A stretch of 64,000 bases of DNA from Fodinibius salsisoli (GTDB lineage: Bacteria > Bacteroidota > Rhodothermia > Balneolales > Balneolaceae). The first letter of the stretch is position 1. Each line of letters opens with the position of its first letter. Under the pieces are notes generated by a model. It did no database searches and was not told where the DNA came from. It was given only the letters and a program-made list of their open reading frames with translations. The stretch is from contig NZ_JAGGJA010000011.1 of NCBI RefSeq assembly GCF_026229185.1, positions 62,001-126,000 of the forward strand. The letters run 5' to 3'. Both the position numbers and the translations under genes were made by a program. Shown piece by piece: positions 44,035-51,833 of this stretch.

Positions 44035-44967
44035 ATGCCTTTTACCCTTCTGTTTTCAAGAACAAGAACGCTAATCTTGCTGTCAAGTCTCCTCATCTTT
44101 TCATGTGGAATAAATGAAGACCAAATTTCTGAAAAAAAACACCAGCAGCAGATTAACCAATGGCATGAGGAGCGCATTGCCGATCTGGAAGAAAAAGATA
44201 GCTGGCTCAGCCTGGCTGGGTTACATAAACTGGAGGACGGGACAAATACCCTTGGTTCAGATTCCTCCAATACCATCATTTTTCCTCCCGTAGCTGCCCC
44301 GGATATAGGAACAATCACTGTCTCGGACAGCTCCTTTGTATTCACCGTTGAACCCGGGGTAACGGTCACGAAAAATGGACTTAAAGTTTCTTCTCCTCAA
44401 GAACTGCAGACCGATGCCAAAGGCACAGCAACCATTCTAAAACAGGGGCGATTCCTGTGGCACCTTATAGAAAGACGGAATGCTACATATGTCCGTATTA
44501 AAGATATCAATCATCCCAACTTCGATTCCTTTACTGGCATTGAACGCTTCCCGGTCTCCCGGCATTGGCGTATAAAGGCTACCTACCATCCTTTTGATAC
44601 TCCTAAAGCTATAACCATACCGGATGTGTTGGGTGAAGGATTACAGGATTCTCTTTATGGTGAACTTCGCTTTACATTAAATGGACAGGACTATACCCTC
44701 TCCCCACTTGGCAATCCTGAAGCGGAGGCAGAATTCTTTATCATCTTTGGTGACCAAACAAATGGCGAATCAACCTATTCCGGCGGTCGATATCTGTATG
44801 CTAATACCCCGGCCAATGATAATATAACCTATATAGATTTTAACAAGGCCTACAATCCACCCTGTGTATTTACCTCTTTTGCCACCTGTCCTCTGCCCCC
44901 CGCTCAGAACCGACTGGATATCAACATAGAAGCCGGAGAGAAGATGTATCAAGCTACCACTAAATAG
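44035..44967 (+). CDS. DUF1684-domain lipoprotein
   Basis: 310 residues. A lipoprotein signal (LLIFSCGINEDQ) leads into the DUF1684 domain: WHEERIADLEEKDSWLSLAGLH, the central TFDSFTGIERFPVS-type segment (here FDSFTGIERFPVSRHWRIKA), YLYANTPANDNITYIDFNKAYNPPC and a C-terminal CPLPPAQNRLDI. This domain is common in Bacteroidota and Actinobacteria. Its function is not known. The gene follows the universal stress protein by 38 bases and may share its transcript. Confidence 0.9.
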   Translation: MPFTLLFSRTRTLILLSSLLIFSCGINEDQISEKKHQQQINQWHEERIADLEEKDSWLSLAGLHKLEDGTNTLGSDSSNTIIFPPVAAPDIGTITVSDSSFVFTVEPGVTVTKNGLKVSSPQELQTDAKGTATILKQGRFLWHLIERRNATYVRIKDINHPNFDSFTGIERFPVSRHWRIKATYHPFDTPKAITIPDVLGEGLQDSLYGELRFTLNGQDYTLSPLGNPEAEAEFFIIFGDQTNGESTYSGGRYLYANTPANDNITYIDFNKAYNPPCVFTSFATCPLPPAQNRLDINIEAGEKMYQATTK

Positions 44968-45071
44968 GTTTTCTGTCTTTAAATAGACATTGATATAGCA
45001 CAAATATGCTATTTATCCTCCAGGTATATCTATTCTTATTGAGGTAACTAAGTAAATAAGAGTAGACTATT

Positions 45072-45392
45072 ATGAAGAACCAACCAAAACATTACTTGCA
45101 GGCATTCATAGTCGTTATCATAGCTATAATATTTTCCGCCTGTTCACACGGACAACTTCTTATTGAGGGTGAACGTGGAGCAGCAGCGATAGAAGTTCAT
45201 CAGAATGAACGCCACCATGATAATGAATATTACAGAGAGCGTGCTCCACGCATACCTCCCGGACATATGCCGCCTCCGGGAAGCTGCCGTATCTGGTATC
45301 CCAATACGCCACCAGGCCATCAACCTCCGCCGGGTGACTGCTACCAGCTCTCCCAACGGGTTCCTCCAGAAGCCTGGCTAATCCGTGGTTAA
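45072..45392 (+). CDS. Small proline-rich lipoprotein
   Basis: 106 residues. A lipoprotein signal is visible (IIAIIFSACSHGQ, Cys about 24). The mature part has a His/Glu/Arg-rich linker and two copies of a PPGH-x-PPPG-x-C module (PPGHMPPPGSC and PPGHQPPPGDC), each ending in Cys. Such PPGHxPPPGxC modules occur in short lipoproteins in this group, with no known function. A metal-binding role is possible because of the His-Cys pairs. A strong terminator follows. Confidence 0.72.
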   Translation: MKNQPKHYLQAFIVVIIAIIFSACSHGQLLIEGERGAAAIEVHQNERHHDNEYYRERAPRIPPGHMPPPGSCRIWYPNTPPGHQPPPGDCYQLSQRVPPEAWLIRG

Positions 45393-45420
45393 TATTCCCC
45401 ATAACATTATTCTAATCATT

Positions 45421-45455
45421 AAGTGGTCTGTCCAAAAGACAGACCACTTTTTATT
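45421..45455 (+). terminator. Strong intrinsic terminator after the proline-rich lipoprotein gene
   Basis: A 12-bp perfect stem, AAGTGGTCTGTC (45421-45432) with GACAGACCACTT (45438-45449), a five-base loop, then TTTATTT. It overlaps the upstream in-frame ATG (45423) of the ABC-F gene, which rules that start out. Confidence 0.93.
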
Positions 45456-45530
45456 TCTAAAAGTACCCAGTGTTCATTATTTTCATGGCTTGCGCTTGTT
45501 CATACAGCTATAGATCTACACACATCCACT

Positions 45531-47426
45531 ATGACCTATCTTTCAACAGAAAATCTCTCAAAGAACTACGGTATAAAAGTACTTTTCGAGGGACTTTCTT
45601 TCGGCATTTCAGAAGGCAATAAAACGGCTCTCATTGCCGAAAATGGCACCGGAAAATCTACGCTTCTGCAAATTTTAGCAGGTAAAGAAGAGCCGGATGA
45701 AGGAAAAGTAATGGTCCAGAATGGCGTCAACATCGGCTTTCTGGAGCAAGAGCCCGATCTGGATGAAAACCTGACCATCCGCGAGTATATAGCGCAGGAT
45801 GATAATGAGGTGGTACAAATTATTCGCCGATACCACCAGGCGCTGCAGGCTCAAGCCGAAGATTTTAACCAACAGACTCAGGAAGCTTTTGAGAAGGCAT
45901 CGAACGCTATGGATGTAGCCGGAGCCTGGGATTATGAACAGCGGATGGAGCAAATATTGGGCAAGCTAAGTATTCATGATCTAGACCAATCCATCTCCAC
46001 CCTTTCCGGTGGCCAACGAAAGCGGGTAGCCCTGGCTTTTGTACTTTTGGACAATCCCGATCTGCTCATCCTTGACGAGCCCACCAACCACCTTGATATT
46101 GAAATGATCGAGTGGCTGGAAGAGTATCTCACAACCTCGAGCATGACGCTGCTGATGGTAACACACGATCGCTATTTTTTGGACCGTATTTGCGACCATA
46201 TCCTCGAGCTCGATGGTGGTACCCTTTACCATCACGAGGGCAACTACGAATACTTTCTGCAGAAGCGGGCCGAACGCCGAGAAGTTGAACGCAAAGCCGC
46301 CTATAAAGCCAACCAGCTTTTTAAAAAAGAGCTGGAATGGATGCGCCGCTCGCCTAAGGCACGAACGACCAAATCTAAATCACGTATTGACCGGTTTTAT
46401 GAAACCAAAGAAAAAGCAGATCCTGGTCAGGATGATCCTGAATTAAAACTCAGCATCGATATGCCTCGGCTGGGCGGTAAAATTCTGGAACTAAAAAATG
46501 TTACCAAAAGCTTTGATGACCAATCCATTGTAGACAGCTTTTACTATACGTTTGAGGCAGGTGAGCGTATTGGCATTATCGGCAAAAATGGAGCTGGTAA
46601 GAGTACCTTCCTGGATATGATTACCGGCAAACAGTCCGCCGACTCCGGCAAAATAAGGATCGGTAAAACCATCACCTTTGGTCATTATGAGCAGCAAGGC
46701 CTGGAGTTCAATGATGACGAACGCGTCATTGATATCATAGAAAAGGAGGCCAAAGTTATTAAGCTGGCCAATGGAAAAAAAATATCTGCTTCCCGTTTTC
46801 TCGAGCACTTCATGTTTACCTCTGAGATGCAATATACCTACGTAAGAAAACTGAGTGGTGGTGAAAAGCGTAGGTTAGCCCTAATGAAGGTGCTTATCGA
46901 AAATCCCAATTTCCTGATCCTCGACGAACCGACTAACGACCTGGATCTGCTGACTCTTAATAAGCTGGAAGAATTCCTGCTCGACTTTGGAGGCTGCCTG
47001 ATTATTGTTTCTCACGACCGCTTTTTTATGGATAAGTTGGTGGATCATTACTTTGTCTTTGAAGATGATGGTAAAATCCGTGACTTCAACGGCACCTATG
47101 AAGAATACCGAAGTCAAAAATTGGAAGAAGATCTCCAATCAACTAAGAAGACAAAAAAACAAACTGAAAAAAAACAAGAGACGCCCACTGAGTCTACCTC
47201 CTCTTCTGAGAATGAAAAACTCAATTATAATGAGCGTCGGGAGTACAATAAACTGGAAAATAAAATTGCCCGGCTGGAAGAACAGAAGGAACAGCTTGAG
47301 GCTGAGATCAGCGGCGGTGGCTTAGAGCGCGAAGAGCTACAAGAGAAGTCAGAACGCTATAGCAAACTTTCCGAAGAAATAGAAGAACATACTACTCGCT
47401 GGTTTGAGCTTGCCGAACGGGCATAA
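45531..47426 (+). CDS. uup: ABC-F ATPase, Uup type
   Basis: 631 residues from the chosen ATG, with two ABC domains on one chain and no membrane part. Domain 1: AENGTGKSTLLQ (Walker A), LSGGQRKRVALAF, LLILDEPTNHLD. Domain 2: GKNGAGKSTFLD, LSGGEKRRLALMKVL, LILDEPTNDLD. The linker between them carries the ABC-F arginine/lysine-rich segment RRSPKARTTKSKSRIDRF. A C-terminal coiled coil (YNERREYNKLENKIARLEEQ) marks Uup, which acts on ribosomes or DNA intermediates. The frame is open upstream to 45423, but that start falls in a terminator. The ATG at 45531 begins at the family-typical MTYLSTENLSKNYG. Confidence 0.94.
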   Translation: MTYLSTENLSKNYGIKVLFEGLSFGISEGNKTALIAENGTGKSTLLQILAGKEEPDEGKVMVQNGVNIGFLEQEPDLDENLTIREYIAQDDNEVVQIIRRYHQALQAQAEDFNQQTQEAFEKASNAMDVAGAWDYEQRMEQILGKLSIHDLDQSISTLSGGQRKRVALAFVLLDNPDLLILDEPTNHLDIEMIEWLEEYLTTSSMTLLMVTHDRYFLDRICDHILELDGGTLYHHEGNYEYFLQKRAERREVERKAAYKANQLFKKELEWMRRSPKARTTKSKSRIDRFYETKEKADPGQDDPELKLSIDMPRLGGKILELKNVTKSFDDQSIVDSFYYTFEAGERIGIIGKNGAGKSTFLDMITGKQSADSGKIRIGKTITFGHYEQQGLEFNDDERVIDIIEKEAKVIKLANGKKISASRFLEHFMFTSEMQYTYVRKLSGGEKRRLALMKVLIENPNFLILDEPTNDLDLLTLNKLEEFLLDFGGCLIIVSHDRFFMDKLVDHYFVFEDDGKIRDFNGTYEEYRSQKLEEDLQSTKKTKKQTEKKQETPTESTSSSENEKLNYNERREYNKLENKIARLEEQKEQLEAEISGGGLEREELQEKSERYSKLSEEIEEHTTRWFELAERA

Positions 47427-47858
47427 AACATTTATTCTATAATTAATTTGGGTCAAATACTGATCCACTTTCTAGAAAATTGCCATATCTTTTATGCAAC
47501 AGTAAAAAACAGCTGGATTTATTATCCTGCTCTATTCCCTCCTACTCCTCTGTTTGGGTCTGCTTTTTTATAGGGAGTTCTATGTTATATATAACATCAC
47601 ATTTTACGTCCTTCCTGTACTAATACAAAAATAGATTATATCATTACCAAGGATACACTTTATGAAAAGTAATCTATATCATAAGTTATCTTCATAATAA
47701 AAAAATAAGGGATTTCATAATGTCACCGGCACAGCAAGCTTGAGCTTAGTTCTAATTGATCAAATACCAGCCCGAAAAACAGTAAACTATATACGCTAAA
47801 CAGCCTATTAATAACTGATCAACATTAATTTTAAAGTAATTAAAATTTGTTTGTCCAA
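47427..47858. other. AT-rich intergenic region upstream of the ECF42 cluster
   Basis: Nothing with coding character. The final 60 bases (from 47859) match a second leader inside the same cluster and are listed separately. Confidence 0.5.
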
Positions 47859-47921
47859 TTTCTGCAGTTTCAATCATTATATAGGTGAAAGGCGAATCCT
47901 AAAATCAAATAAAGACGAAAA
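47859..47921 (+). promoter_or_regulatory. Conserved leader upstream of doxX-like gene (copy 1)
   Basis: TTTCTGCAGTTTCAATCATTATA and what follows, through an ATCAAATAAA segment to the GTG start, matches the sequence before the YCII-type gene (49361-49421) at about 70-80% of bases, with the same distance to the start codon. Two similar leaders in one gene cluster probably share a promoter type, possibly recognised by the ECF42 sigma factor at the cluster's end. Confidence 0.55.
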
Positions 47922-48323
47922 GTGAAAGAATTTATTATTAGAAACAGAAATAAAATCATCTATTGGATTGCTACCGTCTGGCTTGCATTGGGAATGGTAG
48001 CAGGGGGCGTACAACAGTTGCTGCAAATAGGAGGCTATGTTGAAATTGTCAGTCAATTGGGGTATCCGCTATATTTATTATCCATACTTGGATTTTGGAA
48101 ACTTCTGGGAGTTATAGCCGTACTGGTTCCAAAATTCCCCCTGCTGAAAGAGTGGGCCTATGCAGGCTTTTTCTTTGCTATGTCGGGAGCGGCAGCATCG
48201 CATATTATCGGAGGTACTTCTCTAAGTGAGGCTGTTCCCTCATTGGTGCTTCTGATTTTAACGCTGACATCCTGGTATTTCAGACCTGCAAACAGAAAAA
48301 TCATTCCTGTTAACCAAAAATAG
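47922..48323 (+). CDS. DoxX-like membrane protein
   Basis: 133 residues with four predicted transmembrane helices (WIATVWLALGMVAGGVQQLL; YPLYLLSILGFWKLLGVIAVL; WAYAGFFFAMSGAAASHII; LVLLILTLTSWYF). The pattern matches the DoxX-like family (DUF4267/DoxX_2), whose members are common next to ECF42/YCII genes. No enzymatic function is established. The start is GTG at 47922. The next gene starts five bases after its stop. Confidence 0.85.
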   Translation: MKEFIIRNRNKIIYWIATVWLALGMVAGGVQQLLQIGGYVEIVSQLGYPLYLLSILGFWKLLGVIAVLVPKFPLLKEWAYAGFFFAMSGAAASHIIGGTSLSEAVPSLVLLILTLTSWYFRPANRKIIPVNQK

Positions 48324-48328
48324 CCATT

Positions 48329-48700
48329 ATGTCTAAACCCAAAGACGTTGATTCTTATATAGCAAATTCACCCTCTAAAGCCCATTCAATACTCGAAGAA
48401 CTCCGGGAAATAATAAAATCGACTGTTCCGGAAGCAGAAGAAGGCATAAGCTATAACGTGCCGTTCTATAAATTTCACGGTGTTCATGTTGGATTTTCCG
48501 CCTTCAAAAATCACGCTACTTTCGGCATAGGAGCAGACGTACTTCGAAGCAAAAATCGCAAAATACTTGAAGAGAAAGGTTATAAAACCGGAAAGGAAAC
48601 TATACAAATTAAGTATGGCCAAGAAGTACCGACTACAACGATAGAGCAACTTCTAAGAGCAAAAGTAAATAAAGCCAAGAAAACGACAAAAGATGAATAG
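48329..48700 (+). CDS. DUF1801 (YdhG-type) protein
   Basis: 123 residues matching the DUF1801 / YdhG fold: VDSYIANSPSKAHSILEELREII, VPEAEEGISYNVPFYKFHG, and a following VGFSAFKNHATFGI segment. Small cytoplasmic protein of unknown function, often found in clusters with YCII and DoxX proteins. It overlaps the next gene by eight bases, so the two are probably translationally coupled. Confidence 0.9.
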   Translation: MSKPKDVDSYIANSPSKAHSILEELREIIKSTVPEAEEGISYNVPFYKFHGVHVGFSAFKNHATFGIGADVLRSKNRKILEEKGYKTGKETIQIKYGQEVPTTTIEQLLRAKVNKAKKTTKDE

Positions 48701-49277
48701 CATGAACCCCAAGGTCGATGAATATGTAAGAGAAGCTGATCAATGGCAGCAAGAAATAGAGCAGTTGAGAATGGTCTGCCTCGAAGCCGACCTAACCGAA
48801 ATGTTGAAGTGGGGCAAACCCTGCTACTCCTTTCAGGAAAGTAACATAGTGATCATACAGCCCTTTAAAGAATCTTGTGTCCTTATGTTCTTTAAAGGGA
48901 TTTTGTTAGAGGATCCCCACGATGTACTGGAAAAGCCCGGAAAGAATTCGAGGATAGCACGCCGGATTCCATTTACCAGTGTTCAGGAAATTATTGATCA
49001 TGAATCCATCCTTAAATCCTATATCAAGGAAGCCATTGAAGCAGAAAAGGCGGGATTAGAGGTAGATGTAGAAGAAAAAAAAGAACCTGTTCCGGAGGAA
49101 CTGCAAAATAAGTTTGATGAGAACCCTGATTTTAAAACTGCTTTTGATGCCTTGACGCCAGGACGGCAACGAGGATATATACTCCACTTTTCCGATGCAA
49201 AACAATCCAAAACACGACAGCGAAGGATTAAAAAATATATTCCGAAGATTCTAGATGGAAAGGGACTGAGGGAATGA
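48693..49277 (+). CDS. YdeI/OmpD-associated-type protein (DUF1801 + OmdA)
   Basis: 194 residues in two parts: an N-terminal DUF1801-like domain (EMLKWGKPCYSFQESNIVII, FKESCVLMFFKG) and a C-terminal bacteriocin-protection/OmdA-type helix-rich region (PVPEELQNKFDENPDFKTAFDALTPGRQ without gaps, then YILHFSDAKQSKTRQRRI). Homologues such as YdeI are linked to stress or antimicrobial-peptide resistance in some bacteria. The start at 48693 overlaps the previous stop; the Met three codons later is an alternative. Two hairpins but no T-run follow. Confidence 0.87.
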   Translation: MNSMNPKVDEYVREADQWQQEIEQLRMVCLEADLTEMLKWGKPCYSFQESNIVIIQPFKESCVLMFFKGILLEDPHDVLEKPGKNSRIARRIPFTSVQEIIDHESILKSYIKEAIEAEKAGLEVDVEEKKEPVPEELQNKFDENPDFKTAFDALTPGRQRGYILHFSDAKQSKTRQRRIKKYIPKILDGKGLRE

Positions 49278-49283
49278 AATTCT

Positions 49284-49353
49284 CATTGAGAACGCTCAAT
49301 GGGGTTAAATTCCCGCTTATGTCAAAATGTTCAGGAGTGCAACTCCTTGACAG
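49284..49353. repeat. Hairpins between YdeI-type and YCII-type genes
   Basis: CATTGAG (49284-49290) pairs with CTCAATG (49295-49301), and AGGAGT pairs with ACTCCT around GCA (about 49333-49347). There is no T-run, so these are processing or attenuation elements at most. Confidence 0.45.
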
Positions 49354-49360
49354 CTGGTTA

Positions 49361-49421
49361 TTTCCACAGTCTCAATCATTATAAGGATATAAGGCAAACA
49401 CTCACATCAAATAAAAAGAAT
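49361..49421 (+). promoter_or_regulatory. Conserved leader upstream of YCII-type gene (copy 2)
   Basis: TTTCCACAGTCTCAATCATTATA through an ACATCAAATAAA segment matches the leader of the DoxX-like gene (47859-47921) base for base over most of its length and ends at the start codon. It is a shared promoter or a duplicated regulatory region. Confidence 0.55.
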
Positions 49422-49781
49422 ATGAAAGAATTCATGTTATTATTTCGGCAACCAAGTTATGATTATAGCGATGTTTCAAAAGAAGAAATGGCAGAACTTT
49501 CGAAGAAATGGAATGACTGGTGGAAAGGCATCGAGAAACAGGGAAAATTAGCCCGTCGAGGACCCCTCCTTTCTATGGAGGGCAAAGTGCTAAAACCCGG
49601 AGGGGTAGTCACCGATGGTCCGTTTGTTGAGATCAAAGAAAAGCTGGGTAGCTTTATTGTTGTGAAGGCCGAAGATTTGGAAGAGGCTACCACATTAGCG
49701 CACGGCTGTCCGGCACTGGATCAGGGCGGGAGTGTTGAAATCCGTCCCTTTGGAAACCCATGGACAGGGACGAAAGCATAG
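49422..49781 (+). CDS. YCII-related DGPF-motif protein
   Basis: 119 residues. Contains the YCII/DGPF hallmark VTDGPFVEIKEKLGSFIVV near residues 58-76 and the C-terminal EATTLAHGCPALDQGGSVEIRPF segment. DGPF proteins are the standard genetic partners of ECF42 sigma factors (known from comparative studies of ECF groups). Their chemistry is uncertain. The frame is open from 49299, but the ATG at 49422 lies exactly where the sequence becomes protein-like (MKEFMLLFRQ) and just after the conserved leader. The ECF42 gene follows after 28 bases. Confidence 0.9.
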   Translation: MKEFMLLFRQPSYDYSDVSKEEMAELSKKWNDWWKGIEKQGKLARRGPLLSMEGKVLKPGGVVTDGPFVEIKEKLGSFIVVKAEDLEEATTLAHGCPALDQGGSVEIRPFGNPWTGTKA

Positions 49782-49809
49782 TAGGATAACATAACGGCTG
49801 TACCTTTCC

Positions 49810-51048
49810 ATGCAACACGAACAACAAACTATAAAACGGCTATTCCACCAGGAATTTTCAAAAATGGTGGCGGTTATCAGTAAGCGATATGGGTTGTCTA
49901 ATATTCAGCTTGCTGAAGATGTGGTAAGTGAAACTTTTCTTCAGGCAGCAGAATCGTGGGGACTTGAAGGGCAGCCGGAAAACCCTACGGCCTGGCTCTA
50001 TGTAGTGGCCAAGCGAAAAGCGTTGCACCATTTCCGCCGGGAAAAAATATTTGATAATAAAGTATCTCCGGAACTGAGGTTACGACGGCAAGAAGATGAT
50101 GGAGTCGCAGAACCGGATTTATCGTTGCAAAATATCAAAGACAGCCAGTTGCAAATGCTCTTTGCCATCTGTCATCCCGCCATTGCCAGCGAAGCCCAGA
50201 TAGGATTGGCCCTGCGTACCCTTTGTGGTTTTGGTATCGATGAAATTTCGGAGGCTTTTTTATCCAATAAAAGTACCGTTAACAAAAGATTGTACCGGGC
50301 AAGAAAAAAACTTCGGACTGAAAATATCAGGATGGAACTGCCACCTGAGGATGAAATTCCCGCCCGCCTCGACAATGTCCTGCGTATTATTTACCTGCTG
50401 TTTAATGAAGGGTATTACTCGAACACACAAAATAAAATTTTGCAGAAGGACCTTTGCCTCGAGGCCATGCGGCTGGGACTTTTGCTGACCGAATATGCAA
50501 AAACCAATGAACCAAAAACAAATGCGCTGGTGGCCCTCATGTGCTTTCATGCTTCCCGATTTGAGGCTCGTGAATCCGCTGAGAGTTCTATCATACTATA
50601 TGACCAGCAAAACTCAGAATTATGGGATGCAGCGTTAATTAAGCAGGGTATGCGGTTTTTGGATCGGTCGGCCCAAGGTAACGAAATAAGCACATATCAC
50701 TTGGAGGCACGTATCGCATACTGGCATTGCATCGAAGAAGACACCCCAGAAAAGTGGGAGGAGATTCTTCAGCTCTATAATCAACTCTTGGATATCAACT
50801 ATTCTTCGAGTGCTGCACTTAACAGAGTTTATGCGCTTTACAAAGTGGAGGGAGCAAAAATTGCCATTAAAGAGGCTGAGGAATTGAGCCTGCAGGACAA
50901 TCATTTCTATTTTGTTCTCTTGGGTGAGTTCTACCAAACCACCAATCCGGATAAAGCAAAAAATCATTTCCAAAAGGCTTGGTCCTTAGCTAAGTCTCCG
51001 TCGGAAAAGCAACTCATTCAAGAAAAAATTAACAAAATTAGTTTGTAA
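49810..51048 (+). CDS. ECF42-type RNA polymerase sigma factor with C-terminal TPR-like extension
   Basis: 412 residues. Sigma region 2 (LAEDVVSETFLQAAESW, WLYVVAKRKALHHFRREK) and region 4 (LRTLCGFGIDEISEAFLSNKSTVNKRLYRARKKLR) occupy the first 170. A helical extension of about 240 residues follows (DNVLRIIYLLFNEGYYSN, the DUF6596 segment, and AALNRVYALYKVEGAKIAIKE, TPR-like). This layout is the ECF42 group, which has no anti-sigma factor and is thought to be controlled through its own C-terminal extension. Its nearest neighbour is the DGPF protein, as usual in that group. Confidence 0.92.
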   Translation: MQHEQQTIKRLFHQEFSKMVAVISKRYGLSNIQLAEDVVSETFLQAAESWGLEGQPENPTAWLYVVAKRKALHHFRREKIFDNKVSPELRLRRQEDDGVAEPDLSLQNIKDSQLQMLFAICHPAIASEAQIGLALRTLCGFGIDEISEAFLSNKSTVNKRLYRARKKLRTENIRMELPPEDEIPARLDNVLRIIYLLFNEGYYSNTQNKILQKDLCLEAMRLGLLLTEYAKTNEPKTNALVALMCFHASRFEARESAESSIILYDQQNSELWDAALIKQGMRFLDRSAQGNEISTYHLEARIAYWHCIEEDTPEKWEEILQLYNQLLDINYSSSAALNRVYALYKVEGAKIAIKEAEELSLQDNHFYFVLLGEFYQTTNPDKAKNHFQKAWSLAKSPSEKQLIQEKINKISL

Positions 51049-51420
51049 CCCCTGTAATGAATAGCTCTATTACGATTATTTCAGAGATCATGGACTGAAG
51101 TGTCAGACCTTTTACCCCTACCCCTGACCCAGAGTGTTAGACTGTTTGACCTGAGGCGTCAGAAACTCTGAGTAAAGCACAAACACATCGGATGAGTAAC
51201 AAGAGCTCTTATTCGATACTGAACTAAATCACTCATCCGATGAGTGATTCCAGCCTATTTACCATTTGAGATTCCTCCTCACATTCTCCTCGGAGTGACA
51301 GAGCAGGTTCCCTCTATTAATTTTTCCGCCAAGAAGTGTAAAGCCAATGATAGCTTAATATGATGCTCCTTTTAGTATTCAAGCCTTTCTAATCATAAAA
51401 ATTTGCATTTTCAAATTTTA
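51049..51420. other. Intergenic region with palindromes, no gene
   Basis: No coding frame. It contains degenerate TGTCAGACCT-like repeats near 51100-51175, an odd palindrome at 51227-51249 with a matching half at 51185-51197, and the sequence TTCCTCCTCACATTCTCC of the type common in scattered intergenic elements. Confidence 0.5.
51227..51249. repeat. 23-base perfect palindrome with an extra half-site
   Basis: AATCACTCATC and GATGAGTGATT are complementary with a single central base. A related half, CATCGGATGAGT, lies about 40 bases upstream (51185-51196). It could be an operator for an unidentified dimeric regulator or part of a mobile palindrome. Confidence 0.6.
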
Positions 51421-51438
51421 TTTCTACATTTGTAGAAA
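51421..51438. promoter_or_regulatory. BlaI/MecI-type operator 1
   Basis: TTTCTACATTTGTAGAAA is a perfect dyad containing the TACA...TGTA core recognised by BlaI/MecI repressors. It lies 24 bases upstream of the blaI-type start, with a second dyad 20 bases (two helical turns) downstream. Confidence 0.8.
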
Positions 51439-51441
51439 CAG

Positions 51442-51457
51442 TTCTAATAATGTAGAA
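51442..51457. promoter_or_regulatory. BlaI/MecI-type operator 2
   Basis: TTCTAATAATGTAGAA is an imperfect copy of the upstream dyad, ending five bases before the start codon. Binding of BlaI to both sites would block transcription of its own operon. Confidence 0.7.
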
Positions 51458-51461
51458 TAAC

Positions 51462-51833
51462 ATGAAGCTATCAAAATCCGAAGAGCAGTTAATGCAGTAT
51501 ATCTGGGAGCTTGGAAAGGCCTTTCTGAGTGACCTGCTCGAAAAATATCCTAAGCCCAAACCAGCCAGCAGTACCGTAGCAACGCTGCTGAAACGTATGA
51601 AAGATAAAGGATATATAGACTATGAGCAGATGGGGCGTTCACGCAGATATTATCCCCTGGTGGAGAAATCAGACTACTTTTCTCAACATCTAAACAACCT
51701 GATCAAGAAATACTTCAATGATTCTCCGTCCACCTTTGCTTCTTTCTTTACAAAAGAGACCAATCTTTCTGATGAAGAATTGGAAGAACTCCAGGAAATT
51801 ATCAACCAAGAGCTTAAAAAGAGAGACCAATGA
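51462..51833 (+). CDS. BlaI/MecI/CopY-family transcriptional repressor
   Basis: 123 residues. The winged-helix domain is typical: LSKSEEQLMQYIWELGKAFLSD, SSTVATLLKRMKDKGYIDYEQMG and RRYYPLVEKSDY. The C-terminal dimerisation segment (about 75-123) carries the usual cleavage-prone region of BlaI (FASFFTKETNLSDEELEELQ). It is proteolysed or otherwise inactivated in response to the membrane sensor encoded next. Two dyads upstream are its likely binding sites. The stop overlaps the M56 gene by four bases (ATGA), so both proteins are made from one mRNA. Confidence 0.95.
   Translation: MKLSKSEEQLMQYIWELGKAFLSDLLEKYPKPKPASSTVATLLKRMKDKGYIDYEQMGRSRRYYPLVEKSDYFSQHLNNLIKKYFNDSPSTFASFFTKETNLSDEELEELQEIINQELKKRDQ

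Noticed and set aside
45423-45530. 36-residue N-terminal extension of the ABC-F protein
   Set aside because: It begins inside a 12-bp terminator stem and has no similarity to ABC-F N-termini.
51227-51249. Considered as another BlaI operator
   Set aside because: It lacks the TACA/TGTA core and lies about 200 bases from the blaI start.
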